The position numbers and the translations under genes are program-made. The notes under the pieces are model-generated. The model was given only the letters and a program-made list of their open reading frames with translations, ran no database searches and was not told the origin of the DNA. From Pirellulimonas nuda (GTDB lineage Bacteria; Planctomycetota; Planctomycetia; Pirellulales; Lacipirellulaceae): a DNA stretch of 64,000 nt. Positions 9,042-20,061 of the stretch are shown one piece after another. The stretch spans positions 4,154,001 to 4,218,000 of the forward strand of contig NZ_CP036291.1 in NCBI RefSeq assembly GCF_007750855.1. The letters run 5' to 3'. Every line of letters starts with the position of its first letter. Positions within the stretch are counted from its first letter, which is position 1.

Positions 9042-12000
9042 ATGCTTGTTCTGAACCGCACGCTTGCTCTGTTTACCCTTCTTGCCCTGCCCCTGGCGCC
9101 TGCCCACGCGATCAACATCTTTTGGGACGACGCCGGCGGCAGCGCTAGCAAACTCTGGTCCGACTTCGGCAACTGGAGTCCGGACGGCAGCCCGTCCGGC
9201 GACGATGTGTTCGTCGGCGTGAACACCGGCGGGGCGAACGTCGCCGCCGCGCAGGGCGACACGACCATCGTCGATCAAACCTTTACCGTCGCCTCGCTCA
9301 CCATCGGAAACGCCGCCGACGTCGAAACCAACGGCAATGAATTGTTGGTCAACGGCCTCACCACGGTCAGCGGCGTGGGTTCCTTTCTTGACGTCCAACC
9401 CCGGCCGAACGCGACTCAGGAAGGTCTCGACGCCGAAGGGATCATCGTCAACAGCGGCGCCACGGTCCGCATGCAAGGCGAAAGCGGCTCAACCGGCGGG
9501 GGCGTCATCGAGCTCGAGAGCGGCCTGTTCGAGATCAACTCCGGCGGCGCCGCCGGCGGCCACGGCACGATCGAGCTGGTCAACAGCGCCACGGTTGGGC
9601 GGGCGATGGAGAACTCCGGCCGGCTGTTCGTTTCGGGGCGCCCGAGCCAGTTCGTTGGATTCAGCATGCCGGGGACGCTGACGATCAACAACGGCGTCAG
9701 TGGCACGGGCACGGTCGACCTCGACGGAGTAAGCAACAATGGCTACGTCGATGTGGATGACGAAGGGACAGGCCTTGTTTTTCCACTGGGAACGACCTCG
9801 CTCACGCTCAACATCGAGGCGCCGCTGCACGACCCGTTCAACGGCACGATGGACATCGGCGCCGGCGACGCGGTGAACATCACCAACGATTGGTCGCTCA
9901 ACTTTGGCGGCGTCATCAACATGAACCGCGGAACCTCGACGCTACGCGGGGGTCTTCTGGGCGTCTCTGGAACGGGCACACGGATCAGTATCACCCAAGG
10001 GATAGGCGTGTTCGAGAACCACCTCTCGTTCCTGGACTTTAACGCGGCCGGATACACCGACGGTGTGCTCGCCGTCGCCACGACCGAAGAAGCCACGGTT
10101 CAGTTCGACAACTTTGCCAGCTTCTTCGACGCTAGGGCCCTGAGCATAAGCCCTTCCAACACGGCGACCATCATCGTCAACAACACGGTAACCGTTGGAT
10201 CGGGGACGCCCGAATCGGGCGAAGACTTCAACTGGGACGGGAACGGTCTCTCCGAAACCGTCGTCAACGCCGGCGGCCAGCTCAACATCAACGTCGAGAA
10301 CATCGACACCGGAAGCAGCGACGAGTTCAATGGCACGCTCACGATGAACTCGGGACGCGTCGACGTGCAAGTCGCCGACGGGTCGTGGGAGATGGCCGGC
10401 CAGCTCAACATGAGCAACGCCTCAGGGGCGCCCACCCTCTCCGGCGATACGATCTCGATCTCGGGCGACGTGCAGGTCGCGGGCTCGGGGATATCGGTCA
10501 TCTCGTCGGTGGTCAACATGAGCGGCACGCCCACGGTAAACGTCGATGCGGGCGCCACGCTGCGCTTCACCGGCGCCAGCCTATCAACCAACAGCGTGGC
10601 GTTCACAGGAGCCGGCGCGATCGAGCTCGATTCGGATACAACGACCTTCGGCACGCTCACCGTCGACATGCCCTCAGGCTCATTCGACCTCGACGGATTT
10701 ACCATTGACGGCGGCGACCGGCTGCTGCTGGGGGGAATCCTTACACTGAACGTCGGAGCCATCGATTCGAACACCGACAACACGTTCAACGACGACGAGA
10801 TCGAGATCGGCGGCTCCGGCCGCCTGAACGTCAACCTGCCGGGAACCGACTCCTGGGTGATGGACGGTCTCTTGGACCTGAACGGCCTGGGGGGCGGATT
10901 CACCTCGTTCCATCTGGACGGCGCGGACGTCGAGCTCCGCGGCACGGTCGACGTGACCGGCAACAGCTCGCTGTCCGCCCGCGTCGACGTCACCGGTCAG
11001 GTGAACGTGGCCGCCGGCAGTTCGATCAACCTCAACGGGGGCGACTTCGCCAACCCCAACACCATCGCCGGCGGAACCATCAGCGGCCCCGGCAGGCTCG
11101 GGGCCAGCTCCACCGACGCCCTGGTCGGATTCGGCACGATCGGCGCCGAGGTGCAAATCATTGGCAACGGCCGCCTGCTCGCCCGCGGCGGCACGCTCAA
11201 CCTCACCGGCCCCATCACCGACGTAGGCCGCCTTGGAACCGCCGACTCCACCGGCGTGCTGAACGTGACCAATGTGTGGAACACCAACGCCGCCCAGCAG
11301 GTGCTGCTGAGCGGCGGAACCCTGCAGGGCGCCAGCATCGTTAACGGCGGCGCGGCGGGCATCGGCGGGCACGGCCTGGTGACCGCCGCGGTGCGTAACG
11401 ACACGCTCATCGAGTCCAGCGGCGGCACGCTCATCGTGCAGAACAACTCCACAGACTGGGACGGCCTAGCCTCGACCGGGGTGCTGCGGGCCAACAACAG
11501 CACGCTTGAGCTCCGCGACAACGCCGCCTTCCTGTTCAACGGCGCCGTCGAGGCCAACAGCGGCACGGTGTTTGCCAACGGCTTCGAGCTAGAGTTCGAC
11601 CCCGCCTCGAACATCACCCTCTCCAAGGGGACCTACCAGTCCACGAACGCCACCGACTTCGGCGGCACGATGACCGTGGCGGCCGGCGCCGCGTCGCGGC
11701 TGCGGATCGGCGGCACGGCCGTGTTCGAAGCCGGCAGCAGCAGCACGCTGAACGCCAACCTGGAGCTCGACAACCTCCGCACGCAGGTCAACGTGGGCGC
11801 CCTGTTCTCCGGCGGCGGGGAGCTGGTCAATATCTCTGGCGCCGTGCTGACGCTGGTCGATGGCGCCGATGTGGGCGTGCAGGTCACCAACCAGGGAGAC
11901 ATGGAGATCCACACCGGCGCCTCCGCGGGCCGGGCGGACGTGAACGACTTCGAGCAGGCCTCGACCGGGCGGCTGGTCGTCGACCTGTTCGGCACGGGGA

Positions 12001-12719
12001 TCGGCGACTACGACCGGTTGGTCGCCAGCGGCCTGGCGGACCTCGACGGCGTGCTGGACGTGAACGTGCTGGGCGTGTTGGTCCCGTCGCTGGGAGACAC
12101 GTTCACCATCCTGTCTGCCGTCGGGGGACGCAGCGGCACGTTCGCCGTAGAAGACTTCTCCGGCGCGGCGCTCGGCGCGGGCCTGGCGTGGGACGTGCTC
12201 TACAACCCCTCCAACGTGCAGTTGGTCGTCGTTAACGCGCCCATGGCGCTGGCCGGCGACTACAACGACGACGGCACGGTCGACGCCGCCGACTACACGG
12301 TGTGGCGGGACAACCTGGGCCTGGCGATCGCGCTGCCCAACGAGACGGTCACCGCGGGCATGGTCACGAGCGAGGACTACGACGCGTGGAAGGCCAACTT
12401 CGGCGCGGTGGGGCCGGCATTGGGAGCTGTCGCGTCGGCCGGCGTACCCGAACCGGGAGCACTGGCGCTGTGCGTGCTAGGGATGCTCGCCATGTCACTC
12501 GGCGCAAAGCGCTCCGCTGCGCGTCGCGGCCAACGCGCTAGCGCAGCGCCTCGTGCGCGGCGGTTATGGTTTGATCGATGTCCTGTTCGGTGTGCGCGGC
12601 GGAGACGAACATCGCCTCGTACTGGCTGCACGGCAGGTAGACGCCGCGGTCCATCATCTCCCAGAAGAACCGGCCGAAGCGGGCCGTGTCGCAGCGGCTG
12701 GCGGTGTCCCAATCGGTGA
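9042..12719 (+). CDS. PEP-CTERM sorted secreted beta-helix-like protein, frame running past its natural end
   Basis: 1,225-codon frame. A signal peptide (about 1-23, ending APAHA) is followed by roughly 1,000 residues of Gly/Asn/Thr-rich repeats typical of right-handed beta-helix or autotransporter-like passenger proteins. Next come a dockerin-like GDYNDDGTVDAADYTVWRD unit and the PEP-CTERM signal VPEPGALALCVLGMLAMSL with a basic tail (GAKRSAARRGQR) near 12,440-12,539, which predicts sorting by an exosortase. Instead of stopping there the frame continues 59 codons through sequence antisense to hemL, giving an Arg-rich tail. A TAG in the next frame at 12539-12541 would end the protein right after the basic tail, so a frameshift or lost stop is likely. 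Ribosome-binding site AGGGAG is 8 nt upstream. Confidence 0.88.
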   Translation: MLVLNRTLALFTLLALPLAPAHAINIFWDDAGGSASKLWSDFGNWSPDGSPSGDDVFVGVNTGGANVAAAQGDTTIVDQTFTVASLTIGNAADVETNGNELLVNGLTTVSGVGSFLDVQPRPNATQEGLDAEGIIVNSGATVRMQGESGSTGGGVIELESGLFEINSGGAAGGHGTIELVNSATVGRAMENSGRLFVSGRPSQFVGFSMPGTLTINNGVSGTGTVDLDGVSNNGYVDVDDEGTGLVFPLGTTSLTLNIEAPLHDPFNGTMDIGAGDAVNITNDWSLNFGGVINMNRGTSTLRGGLLGVSGTGTRISITQGIGVFENHLSFLDFNAAGYTDGVLAVATTEEATVQFDNFASFFDARALSISPSNTATIIVNNTVTVGSGTPESGEDFNWDGNGLSETVVNAGGQLNINVENIDTGSSDEFNGTLTMNSGRVDVQVADGSWEMAGQLNMSNASGAPTLSGDTISISGDVQVAGSGISVISSVVNMSGTPTVNVDAGATLRFTGASLSTNSVAFTGAGAIELDSDTTTFGTLTVDMPSGSFDLDGFTIDGGDRLLLGGILTLNVGAIDSNTDNTFNDDEIEIGGSGRLNVNLPGTDSWVMDGLLDLNGLGGGFTSFHLDGADVELRGTVDVTGNSSLSARVDVTGQVNVAAGSSINLNGGDFANPNTIAGGTISGPGRLGASSTDALVGFGTIGAEVQIIGNGRLLARGGTLNLTGPITDVGRLGTADSTGVLNVTNVWNTNAAQQVLLSGGTLQGASIVNGGAAGIGGHGLVTAAVRNDTLIESSGGTLIVQNNSTDWDGLASTGVLRANNSTLELRDNAAFLFNGAVEANSGTVFANGFELEFDPASNITLSKGTYQSTNATDFGGTMTVAAGAASRLRIGGTAVFEAGSSSTLNANLELDNLRTQVNVGALFSGGGELVNISGAVLTLVDGADVGVQVTNQGDMEIHTGASAGRADVNDFEQASTGRLVVDLFGTGIGDYDRLVASGLADLDGVLDVNVLGVLVPSLGDTFTILSAVGGRSGTFAVEDFSGAALGAGLAWDVLYNPSNVQLVVVNAPMALAGDYNDDGTVDAADYTVWRDNLGLAIALPNETVTAGMVTSEDYDAWKANFGAVGPALGAVASAGVPEPGALALCVLGMLAMSLGAKRSAARRGQRASAAPRARRLWFDRCPVRCARRRRTSPRTGCTAGRRRGPSSPRRTGRSGPCRSGWRCPNR

Positions 12720-13818
12720 CGGGCTCGGCAGAGAAGAAGAGCGTGATCATGCTCCCAAGGCGTTGGACCCGGGCGGTCGCACGCGACGCCGCGACCGCTT
12801 CGTTGAGGCCGGCTTCGAGCCTAGCGGTGAGGGCTTCGAGCCGCTCGTACGGGGGATCGTCGCGCAGCGCCCGGAGCGTGGCGATGCCGGCGGCGGTGGC
12901 CAGGGGGTTGCCGCTGAGCGTGCCCGCCTGGAAGACCTTCCCTTCGGGGAGCACGTGGGCCATCACGCCGCTGACGCCGCCGTAGGCGCCCACGGGGAGC
13001 CCGCCGCCGACGATCTTGCCGAGCATCGTCAGGTCGGGCTCGATCCCCAGCCGCTGTTGGGCGCCCCCCAGCGAGAGCCGGAAGCCGGTCATCACCTCGT
13101 CGCACAGCAGCAGCGCGCCGTGCTGGCGGGTGAGGTCGCGGAGCGCTTTCAAGAACGCCTGGGTCGGCGCCACCAGACCCATGTTGCCGCACACCGGCTC
13201 GAACACCACCGCCGCGATCTGGTCGCCGCAGCGGGCGAACGTTTCGGCCAACGCGGACGGGCTGTTGTACGGCAGCACCAGCGTGTCCTTGGCTGCGCCA
13301 CGCGTCACGCCGGGCGAGTTGGGCGCCCCCAGCGTGGCGGCGGCGCTGCCGGCCGCCACCAGCAGGCTGTCGACGTGGCCGTGGTAGTTGCCGGCGAACT
13401 TGATTACTAACTCGCGCCCCGTATAGCCGCGCGCCAGACGCAGGGCGCTCATCGAGGCCTCGGTGCCGGAGCTGACCAGCCGCACCCGCTCGATGCTAGG
13501 GACGCAGTCGATGATGAGCTCTGCGATCTCGTTCTCGGCCAGCGTCGGCGCGCCGTAGCTGGTCCCGCGCAGCGCCGCGTCGCGCACCGCCTCGACCACC
13601 GGCGGGTAGGCGTGCCCCAAGATCATCGGGCCCCACGAGCCGATGTAGTCGATGTAGCGAGCGCCGTCGATGTCCCACAGGTAGGCGCCCTCGGCGCGGT
13701 CGATGAAGATCGGCTCGCCGCCGACCGCGCCGAACGCCCGGGCCGGGCTGTTGACGCCGCCGGGCATCAGCCGGCGCGCCTTGGCGAAAGCGTCTGCGCT
13801 CTTGGGGTGGGCTTTCAT
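12538..13818 (-). CDS. hemL: Glutamate-1-semialdehyde 2,1-aminomutase
   Basis: 426-residue PLP enzyme converting glutamate-1-semialdehyde to 5-aminolevulinate in the C5 route to heme. The PLP-binding Lys is K268 in MLGKIVGGGLPVGAYGG; other class III aminotransferase motifs are GNYHGHVD, the cofactor Asp-Glu pair CDEVMTGFR and the N-terminal PGGVNSPARAF. Length is standard. It lies 9 bp downstream of the Ser/Thr kinase gene in the same direction, so they may share a transcript. Its 3' end overlaps the open frame of the PEP-CTERM gene by about 180 bp on the opposite strand. Confidence 0.97.
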   Translation of the reverse strand: MKAHPKSADAFAKARRLMPGGVNSPARAFGAVGGEPIFIDRAEGAYLWDIDGARYIDYIGSWGPMILGHAYPPVVEAVRDAALRGTSYGAPTLAENEIAELIIDCVPSIERVRLVSSGTEASMSALRLARGYTGRELVIKFAGNYHGHVDSLLVAAGSAAATLGAPNSPGVTRGAAKDTLVLPYNSPSALAETFARCGDQIAAVVFEPVCGNMGLVAPTQAFLKALRDLTRQHGALLLCDEVMTGFRLSLGGAQQRLGIEPDLTMLGKIVGGGLPVGAYGGVSGVMAHVLPEGKVFQAGTLSGNPLATAAGIATLRALRDDPPYERLEALTARLEAGLNEAVAASRATARVQRLGSMITLFFSAEPVTDWDTASRCDTARFGRFFWEMMDRGVYLPCSQYEAMFVSAAHTEQDIDQTITAAHEALR

Positions 13819-13827
13819 GGCGGTTCC

Positions 13828-15711
<1,884 letters not shown>

Positions 15712-15867
15712 TGCTGCCACTTTAACCTGCCAGCACGCGGGGGACGATGCCCATGCGCGGGCCCCACGCGTAGGGGGCTCGCCTTGCGATTGCCCGAAAC
15801 CCGTGATTCGCCTATACGACGGGGCGGTTGGGGGGGCCGCCAAAATGTCTGCGCCCGGAGTCCGCCG

Positions 15868-17085
15868 ATGATTTCTCGCCGATCGCTGCTCGCCGCCGCC
15901 CTGCTGTGCCTCGGTACGCCCGCGGCGCCCGCGGCCGAAACCGCCATCGTTGGGCCGGCCGGCGCGGTGGTTCGCAGCGGGCCCGACCCCTCCTACTACG
16001 CCACCCAGCGGCTCGACCCCGGCGCCAGCGTTGAGGTCTACGAGCGCCTGCCCAACGGCTTCTGCGCCATCCGGCCCCCGGAGGGGGAGTTTAGTTGGGC
16101 GCCGGCGTCCGACATCGAGACCCTGGGCAACGGCGTCGGCGCCATCACCCGCGAAGGCGTGGCGTCGCGGGTCGGCAGCGTGCTCGCCCCCGATCAGCAC
16201 GACGCGGTGCACGTGCGGCTTGAGCTGGGCGAGCGGGTCCAGGTGATCGGCGAGGCCCAGGTCGACACCAGCCGCTGGCTGAAGATCCTGCCCCCAGCGG
16301 GCGAGTTCCGCTGGATCGACGCCACCGCGTTGGGCGACGGTCCGGCCCAGCGCCCCACGCCGGACCGGGTCGAGAAGAACTCCTCCGGATGGGTCACGAC
16401 AACCGTGCTCGAAGAAGAATCGGGCGCGGCGGGGCCGACGCAGCCGGCCGCCGGCGCCGAGGCCAGGCCAGCCGTGCCGGTCACGCCGATCGAGCTGCCC
16501 GCGGACGCGCCGTTCGCCACCAAGCTAGCGGTGCTAGAAGTGCGGCTCGCCCGCACCGTGGCCGAGCCCCCCAATCTGTGGCGGTTCGAAGCCGTTGAAG
16601 CAGCCGCGGCGACCCTGATGAGCCAAGCAGAGAACGAGCAACAGCGGGCCGCGGTCCGCGACCTCGCGGCCCGGGCCGACCGCTTCGCGGCGTTGGCGGG
16701 CCGCTACCGCGCGAGCCGCGTGGGGCCGATTCCGACCGACAGGCTCGCGGCGCCCCGCCGGTTCCCGGCCGCGGCCGGGAGCGGGCCGATCGCGGTCGAG
16801 CAGGTCCAGCCCAACGCGTCGGGGGGCGCCGGCGCCCCGGGGGGCTACGACGCCGTGGGGGTGGTCCGCCAGGTGGTCTCTTCGCGGCCCGGGTTCCCGG
16901 CGTACGCGTTGGTTGGCGACGACGGCAAGATCGTCTCGCTGCTCACCCCCAGCGCGGACCTCAACCTCCAGCCCCTGCTGGGCAAACGGGTGGGCGTGCG
17001 TGGCGTCCGCGGCTTTATGCCGGAATACCAGCAGCAGCACGTCACCGCCAGCCGCGTGACGCCGGTCGAAAGCGTGTTGAGGTAG
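15868..17085 (+). CDS. Exported protein with bacterial SH3-like N-terminal region
   Basis: 405-residue protein with a signal peptide (MISRRSLLAAALLCLGTPAAPAA). Two SH3b-like segments follow: GPAGAVVRSGPDPSYYATQR with EVYER, and SRVGSVLAPDQHDAVHVRL with EWRWID-like residues (EFRWIDA). This suggests peptide or cell-wall-associated binding. The middle is Ala/Arg-rich and helical. The C-terminal part (GYDAVGVVRQV...YALVGDDGKIVSLLTP...GKRVGVRG) looks like an OB-type small beta-barrel. GGAG at 15857-15860 fits the 15868 start. The gene is divergent from the Ser/Thr kinase gene, 156 bp apart. No enzymatic role is evident. Confidence 0.75.
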   Translation: MISRRSLLAAALLCLGTPAAPAAETAIVGPAGAVVRSGPDPSYYATQRLDPGASVEVYERLPNGFCAIRPPEGEFSWAPASDIETLGNGVGAITREGVASRVGSVLAPDQHDAVHVRLELGERVQVIGEAQVDTSRWLKILPPAGEFRWIDATALGDGPAQRPTPDRVEKNSSGWVTTTVLEEESGAAGPTQPAAGAEARPAVPVTPIELPADAPFATKLAVLEVRLARTVAEPPNLWRFEAVEAAAATLMSQAENEQQRAAVRDLAARADRFAALAGRYRASRVGPIPTDRLAAPRRFPAAAGSGPIAVEQVQPNASGGAGAPGGYDAVGVVRQVVSSRPGFPAYALVGDDGKIVSLLTPSADLNLQPLLGKRVGVRGVRGFMPEYQQQHVTASRVTPVESVLR

Positions 17086-17159
17086 GTCTCACCTGGCAAC
17101 CGCGGGAGCCGGGCCTCCCCGTCCCCCGGCGCGTCTCGAACGGCCGCCTGCTGCCGCAC

Positions 17160-17182
17160 CGCGCCGGGGGCGGGGACGCCCC
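17160..17182. repeat. 23-bp GC-rich repeat, copy 1
   Basis: A 23-bp sequence beginning CGCGCCGGGGGCGGGGACGC. Its exact reverse complement occurs at 26523-26545. Similar partial copies lie nearby at 17117-17133 and near 26620. It belongs to a dispersed GC-rich intergenic repeat. Confidence 0.6.
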
Positions 17183-17344
17183 TGCTCGCGCTGTGTTGCG
17201 CCCTACGCTGGCGCCCTGGCGCCGGTTTAGCTCACGCGGCGCCGTTTGCCTGACCGAACTTTACGGAAGTATCGGTAGGGTCGAAGCCGCGGACGCTGGG
17301 GGCGCCGTGGAACGGATCGTCGCATCGCCATTAGGGGGGGCTCG

Positions 17345-18187
17345 ATGGCGCCAAGAGGGGGAGTCCGTGCGCACGCACGGTGGGCATGGCATGCCCTGTT
17401 GATGGCGGCTCTGTACGCGCCGGTTGCCGGCGCGGCAGATTCCGACTCCATGGAAGCCACCACCAGCCACGCCGCCAGGCAGGACGCCGAGAAGGCGATC
17501 CCGTGGGGTGAGCTGTCGCACCAAGACCAGCGGCTGGTGCGCTACGTCGTGAACGGCGCCTCGCTCTATCGGCGGATGCCGACGCGGGTCGTCGACTGCG
17601 ACCCCGACATGTTCTCGCTCCTGTGCCAGCGTCCCGAGGTCGTGGTGAACCTGTGGAACGTGCTGGGGGTCAGCAACCTGGAGCTCGAGCGGATCTCCGA
17701 CAACCAGTTCCGCGCCACCGACAAGCTGGGGACCTCCGGCGTGATGCGGGTGCTCAACTCCTGCTACGAGCCGGGCGCCCAGAACCGCCTGCTGCTGTTT
17801 GTTGACGGCTCGTACCACAGCCCGCCGATCCCCGGCCCGGTCGAGGCCAAGTGCGTGCTGCTGCTGCGCACCGGGTCCACAATCGAGACCGACGGCCGGC
17901 CGTACGTCGCGGGGCGGCTCGACTCGTTCGTGATGTTCGAGCGCAAGGCGACCGAGCTGGTGGCCCGCACGCTGCAGTCGGTGATCGGAACTACCGCTGA
18001 CCACAACTTCACCGAGACGATGAAGTTCGCCTCGGTGCTGTCGCGTTCGGCGGAGAGCGACCCGGACCGCGTCGCGGCGCTCACCCCCAAGCTCGACCGC
18101 GTGAGCCTGGAGGGCCGCGACGAGCTCATCCGCCAGAGCCACGCCACCGCCCGGCGGTACAACGTCGACGACGTAGCGGCCCGTTAA
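17345..18187 (+). CDS. Exported hypothetical protein
   Basis: 280-residue product with an N-terminal signal peptide (HALLMAALYAPVAGAADS). I do not recognise the family. The body is mixed alpha/beta with four cysteines (VVDCDPDMFSLLCQRP, LNSCYEPG, EAKCVLLLR) and no catalytic signature. The conserved-looking block YRRMPTRVVDCDPDMF suggests a planctomycete-specific protein. The start at 17345 gives a proper signal peptide; a later ATG at 17402 would shorten it. The upstream spacer has GACCGA/TCGGT inverted sequence near 17250-17275. It stands between the SH3-like gene and pcp, separated by repeats. Confidence 0.7.
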   Translation: MAPRGGVRAHARWAWHALLMAALYAPVAGAADSDSMEATTSHAARQDAEKAIPWGELSHQDQRLVRYVVNGASLYRRMPTRVVDCDPDMFSLLCQRPEVVVNLWNVLGVSNLELERISDNQFRATDKLGTSGVMRVLNSCYEPGAQNRLLLFVDGSYHSPPIPGPVEAKCVLLLRTGSTIETDGRPYVAGRLDSFVMFERKATELVARTLQSVIGTTADHNFTETMKFASVLSRSAESDPDRVAALTPKLDRVSLEGRDELIRQSHATARRYNVDDVAAR

Positions 18188-18435
18188 GCGACGGACGGAA
18201 ACCGCCAAGCCGCCACGAGCGCCAAGAAGAACAGAGAGACTGGATTTATCGCAGAGTGCAATTTGACTCCCTCCTTGCTTGGGATCGAATCGTTCGCGGC
18301 TCTGCTGATCGGCATCGTCTTGTCGGGCTTAACGTTCTCTTCCTTAAACTTTGCGCTCTTGGCGTCCTTGGCGGTTCCCCGTCCCGTCCGTCCGTCGTGG
18401 CGCGTCTTGGCGTTCGTGGCGTCTTGGCGGTTATC
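18186..18435. repeat. Inverted-repeat intergenic element (GCCAAGGACGCC family), copy A
   Basis: The left arm, about 18186-18225, reads GACGGACGGAAACCGCCAAG and on. The right arm, about 18360-18435, holds the complement (CTTGGCGGTT, GTCCGTCCGTC, TTGGCGTTCGTGGCGTCTTGG). The arms are built of ~10-bp variations on CGCCAAGACGCCACGAG. Translations of such repeats give TAKDAKSAK-like nonsense peptides in several frames. It fills most of the spacer before pcp; the pcp ATG is 52 bp beyond. Confidence 0.65.
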
Positions 18436-18486
18436 CCGTGGGGCGAGCGATTGCACCGCCGCAGCAAATCGTTTCCAATCCTGGGC

Positions 18487-19095
18487 ATGCCCCGAGTGCT
18501 GTTGACCGCGTTTGGCCCCTACGACGTCTGGCAAGACAACGCCAGTTGGTTGGTGCTGGAGCAATTGACGCGCACCTACTCCGGCGACGCCCGGCTGACA
18601 ACGCGGCGCTACCCGGTCGATTACGACACCCTCCGCGACCGCCTGGCCAGCGACCTGAAGACGCGGTTTGACGCCGTGCTCTGCCTGGGCCAGTCGCCCG
18701 GCAGCGCAGTGGTGCAGCTCGAACGGTTCGCGATCAACGTCGCCGGCGCCGGCCCCCAGACCAACGGCCAATGCCGACCGCTGGTGACCGACGGGCCCGC
18801 CGCCTACCGCAGCGGCCTGCCGCTGGAGAAGTGGCGCGGGGCGCTGACCGAGCGTGGGGTGCCGTGCGAGGTCTCCCACCACGCCGGGGACTACCTCTGC
18901 AACGCAGCGATGTACTACGCCCACTACTGGAACGAGCAAAACGGCCACGACTGCCAGGCGGTGCTGGCGCACCTGCCGCTGACGCCGCAGCAGGTGATCG
19001 CCTCCGGACGCGCGCTGCCCAGCCTGCCGCTGGCCGTGTCGGTAGCCGCGGTCGAGCTGATGATCGCCTCGGTCGGCCAGCCGGCGCTCGCCTGA
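18487..19095 (+). CDS. pcp: Pyroglutamyl-peptidase I
   Basis: 202-residue cysteine peptidase (family C15) that removes N-terminal pyroglutamate. The catalytic triad is visible: Glu79 in VQLERFAIN, Cys138 in HHAGDYLCNAAMYY and His162 in LAHLPL. The N-terminus MPRVLLTAFGPYD is typical, so the start was placed at 18487 although the frame is open to 18256 through repeat DNA. Length is normal. It is followed 16 bp later by ispD behind a strong AGGAGG ribosome-binding site, so the two are likely co-transcribed, though no shared pathway is apparent. Confidence 0.9.
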   Translation: MPRVLLTAFGPYDVWQDNASWLVLEQLTRTYSGDARLTTRRYPVDYDTLRDRLASDLKTRFDAVLCLGQSPGSAVVQLERFAINVAGAGPQTNGQCRPLVTDGPAAYRSGLPLEKWRGALTERGVPCEVSHHAGDYLCNAAMYYAHYWNEQNGHDCQAVLAHLPLTPQQVIASGRALPSLPLAVSVAAVELMIASVGQPALA

Positions 19096-19111
19096 GGAGG
19101 AACCAGCCCCG

Positions 19112-19861
19112 ATGCCTACCTATGCAGCAATCTTGGTGGCGGCCGGCCAGAGCGCGCGGTTTGGCGACCCGTTCTACAAGAAGCCGTTCGCCATGCTGAA
19201 CAACCGCGCCGTCTGGCTCCACTCGGCAGACCGGTTCCTGAACCACCCGGGGGTCGAGCAGGTGATCGTCGTGATCGCAGAGGAAGACGACGAGGAGTTC
19301 GACCGCCGCTTCGGCGCCAACCTCGCGATCCTCGGCATCACCTCCTGCCACGGCGGCGCGACGCGCGCCCAGTCCGTCGACGCCGGGCTGCGGCACGTGC
19401 GGGACGACGTCGACTTCGTCGCCATCCACGACGCGGCCCGCCCCTGCCTGACCGACCGCATGCTGACCGAGGTGTTCGAGGCGGCCCAGGCGCACGGCGC
19501 CGCGATCTTGGCCCACCGCGTCACGTCGACCCTGAAGCGCGAACGTGTCGAGGGGGAAACGGTCTTTGTCAAAGAAACCGCCCCCCGCGACGGGCTGTGG
19601 GAGGCGCAAACGCCGCAGGTGTTCGCCCGAGAGCTGATCACGGCCGCCCACGCCCAGCCAGACGCCCCAGACGCCACCGACGACGCCCAGCTCGTCGAGC
19701 GGCTCGGCAAACCGGTGGCGCTGGTCGAGGGCTCGCCGCTGAACATCAAGATCACCACCAAGGCCGACCTCAAACTGGCCGAACAGGTCCTCCGCGCCCT
19801 CCCCAAGCCAAAGCCCGAGGGGGGCCGCAACCCGTTTGCGGATGATGACTTGTTTAGGTGA
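19112..19861 (+). CDS. ispD: 2-C-methyl-D-erythritol 4-phosphate cytidylyltransferase
   Basis: 249-residue enzyme of the MEP isoprenoid route that joins CTP and MEP to form CDP-ME. Motifs: the nucleotide loop ILVAAGQSARFGDPFYKKPF at the N-terminus (the family has AAGxGxRMG...KQF), GGATRAQSV, IHDAARPCL, VTSTLKR and TPQVFARE, and the late LVEGSPLNIKITTKADL. The spacing in the first loop differs a little from the E. coli pattern, but all functional blocks are present. AGGAGG lies a few bases upstream of the ATG. Confidence 0.93.
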   Translation: MPTYAAILVAAGQSARFGDPFYKKPFAMLNNRAVWLHSADRFLNHPGVEQVIVVIAEEDDEEFDRRFGANLAILGITSCHGGATRAQSVDAGLRHVRDDVDFVAIHDAARPCLTDRMLTEVFEAAQAHGAAILAHRVTSTLKRERVEGETVFVKETAPRDGLWEAQTPQVFARELITAAHAQPDAPDATDDAQLVERLGKPVALVEGSPLNIKITTKADLKLAEQVLRALPKPKPEGGRNPFADDDLFR

Positions 19862-19867
19862 TGGGTT

Positions 19868-20040
19868 TGATAGGAGATGTGGGGATAACAAGAGATGTGG
19901 GGATGGGCCTCACCAGGGTTCGAGTCGAACCGATCCCCGAGAGAATTTCTTAGTACCCACCAGGCTGTTGGCTTCCGAACACGCTGGGCCCCTGTAAAAC
20001 CAATCCCCACATCCCTTTCTCCATCCCCACCTCTCCCTTC
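19868..20040. repeat. Intergenic element with inverted flanks around a ~100-bp core
   Basis: The left arm (about 19871-19905) carries two GAGATGTGGGGAT units; the right arm (about 20005-20038) carries ATCCCCACATCCC and ATCCCCACCTC. The core has a T-arm-like GGTTCGAGTCGAACC and CCGAACACGCTGGGCCC. It could form a long hairpin between ispD and tyrS. I could not fold the core into a full tRNA cloverleaf. Confidence 0.5.
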
Positions 20041-20061
20041 GTAGGTTTCTAGCGATCTGCC

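Noticed and set aside
8410..9148. Small plus-strand open frames in the long spacer before the PEP-CTERM gene (8410-8658 and 8825-9148)
   Set aside because: Composition looks non-coding (frequent Arg/Pro/Ala strings, no RBS, no domain), and the second runs into the PEP-CTERM gene in another frame.
15712..16212. 167-codon N-terminal extension of the Ser/Thr kinase
   Set aside because: It is non-homologous, overlaps the divergent SH3-like gene, and the kinase domain starts right after MELPKRFGPY.
19900..20000. tRNA gene suggested by GGTTCGAGTCGAACC
   Set aside because: No matching acceptor stem, anticodon arm or D-arm could be paired around it; the T-arm-like sequence is isolated within an inverted-repeat element.
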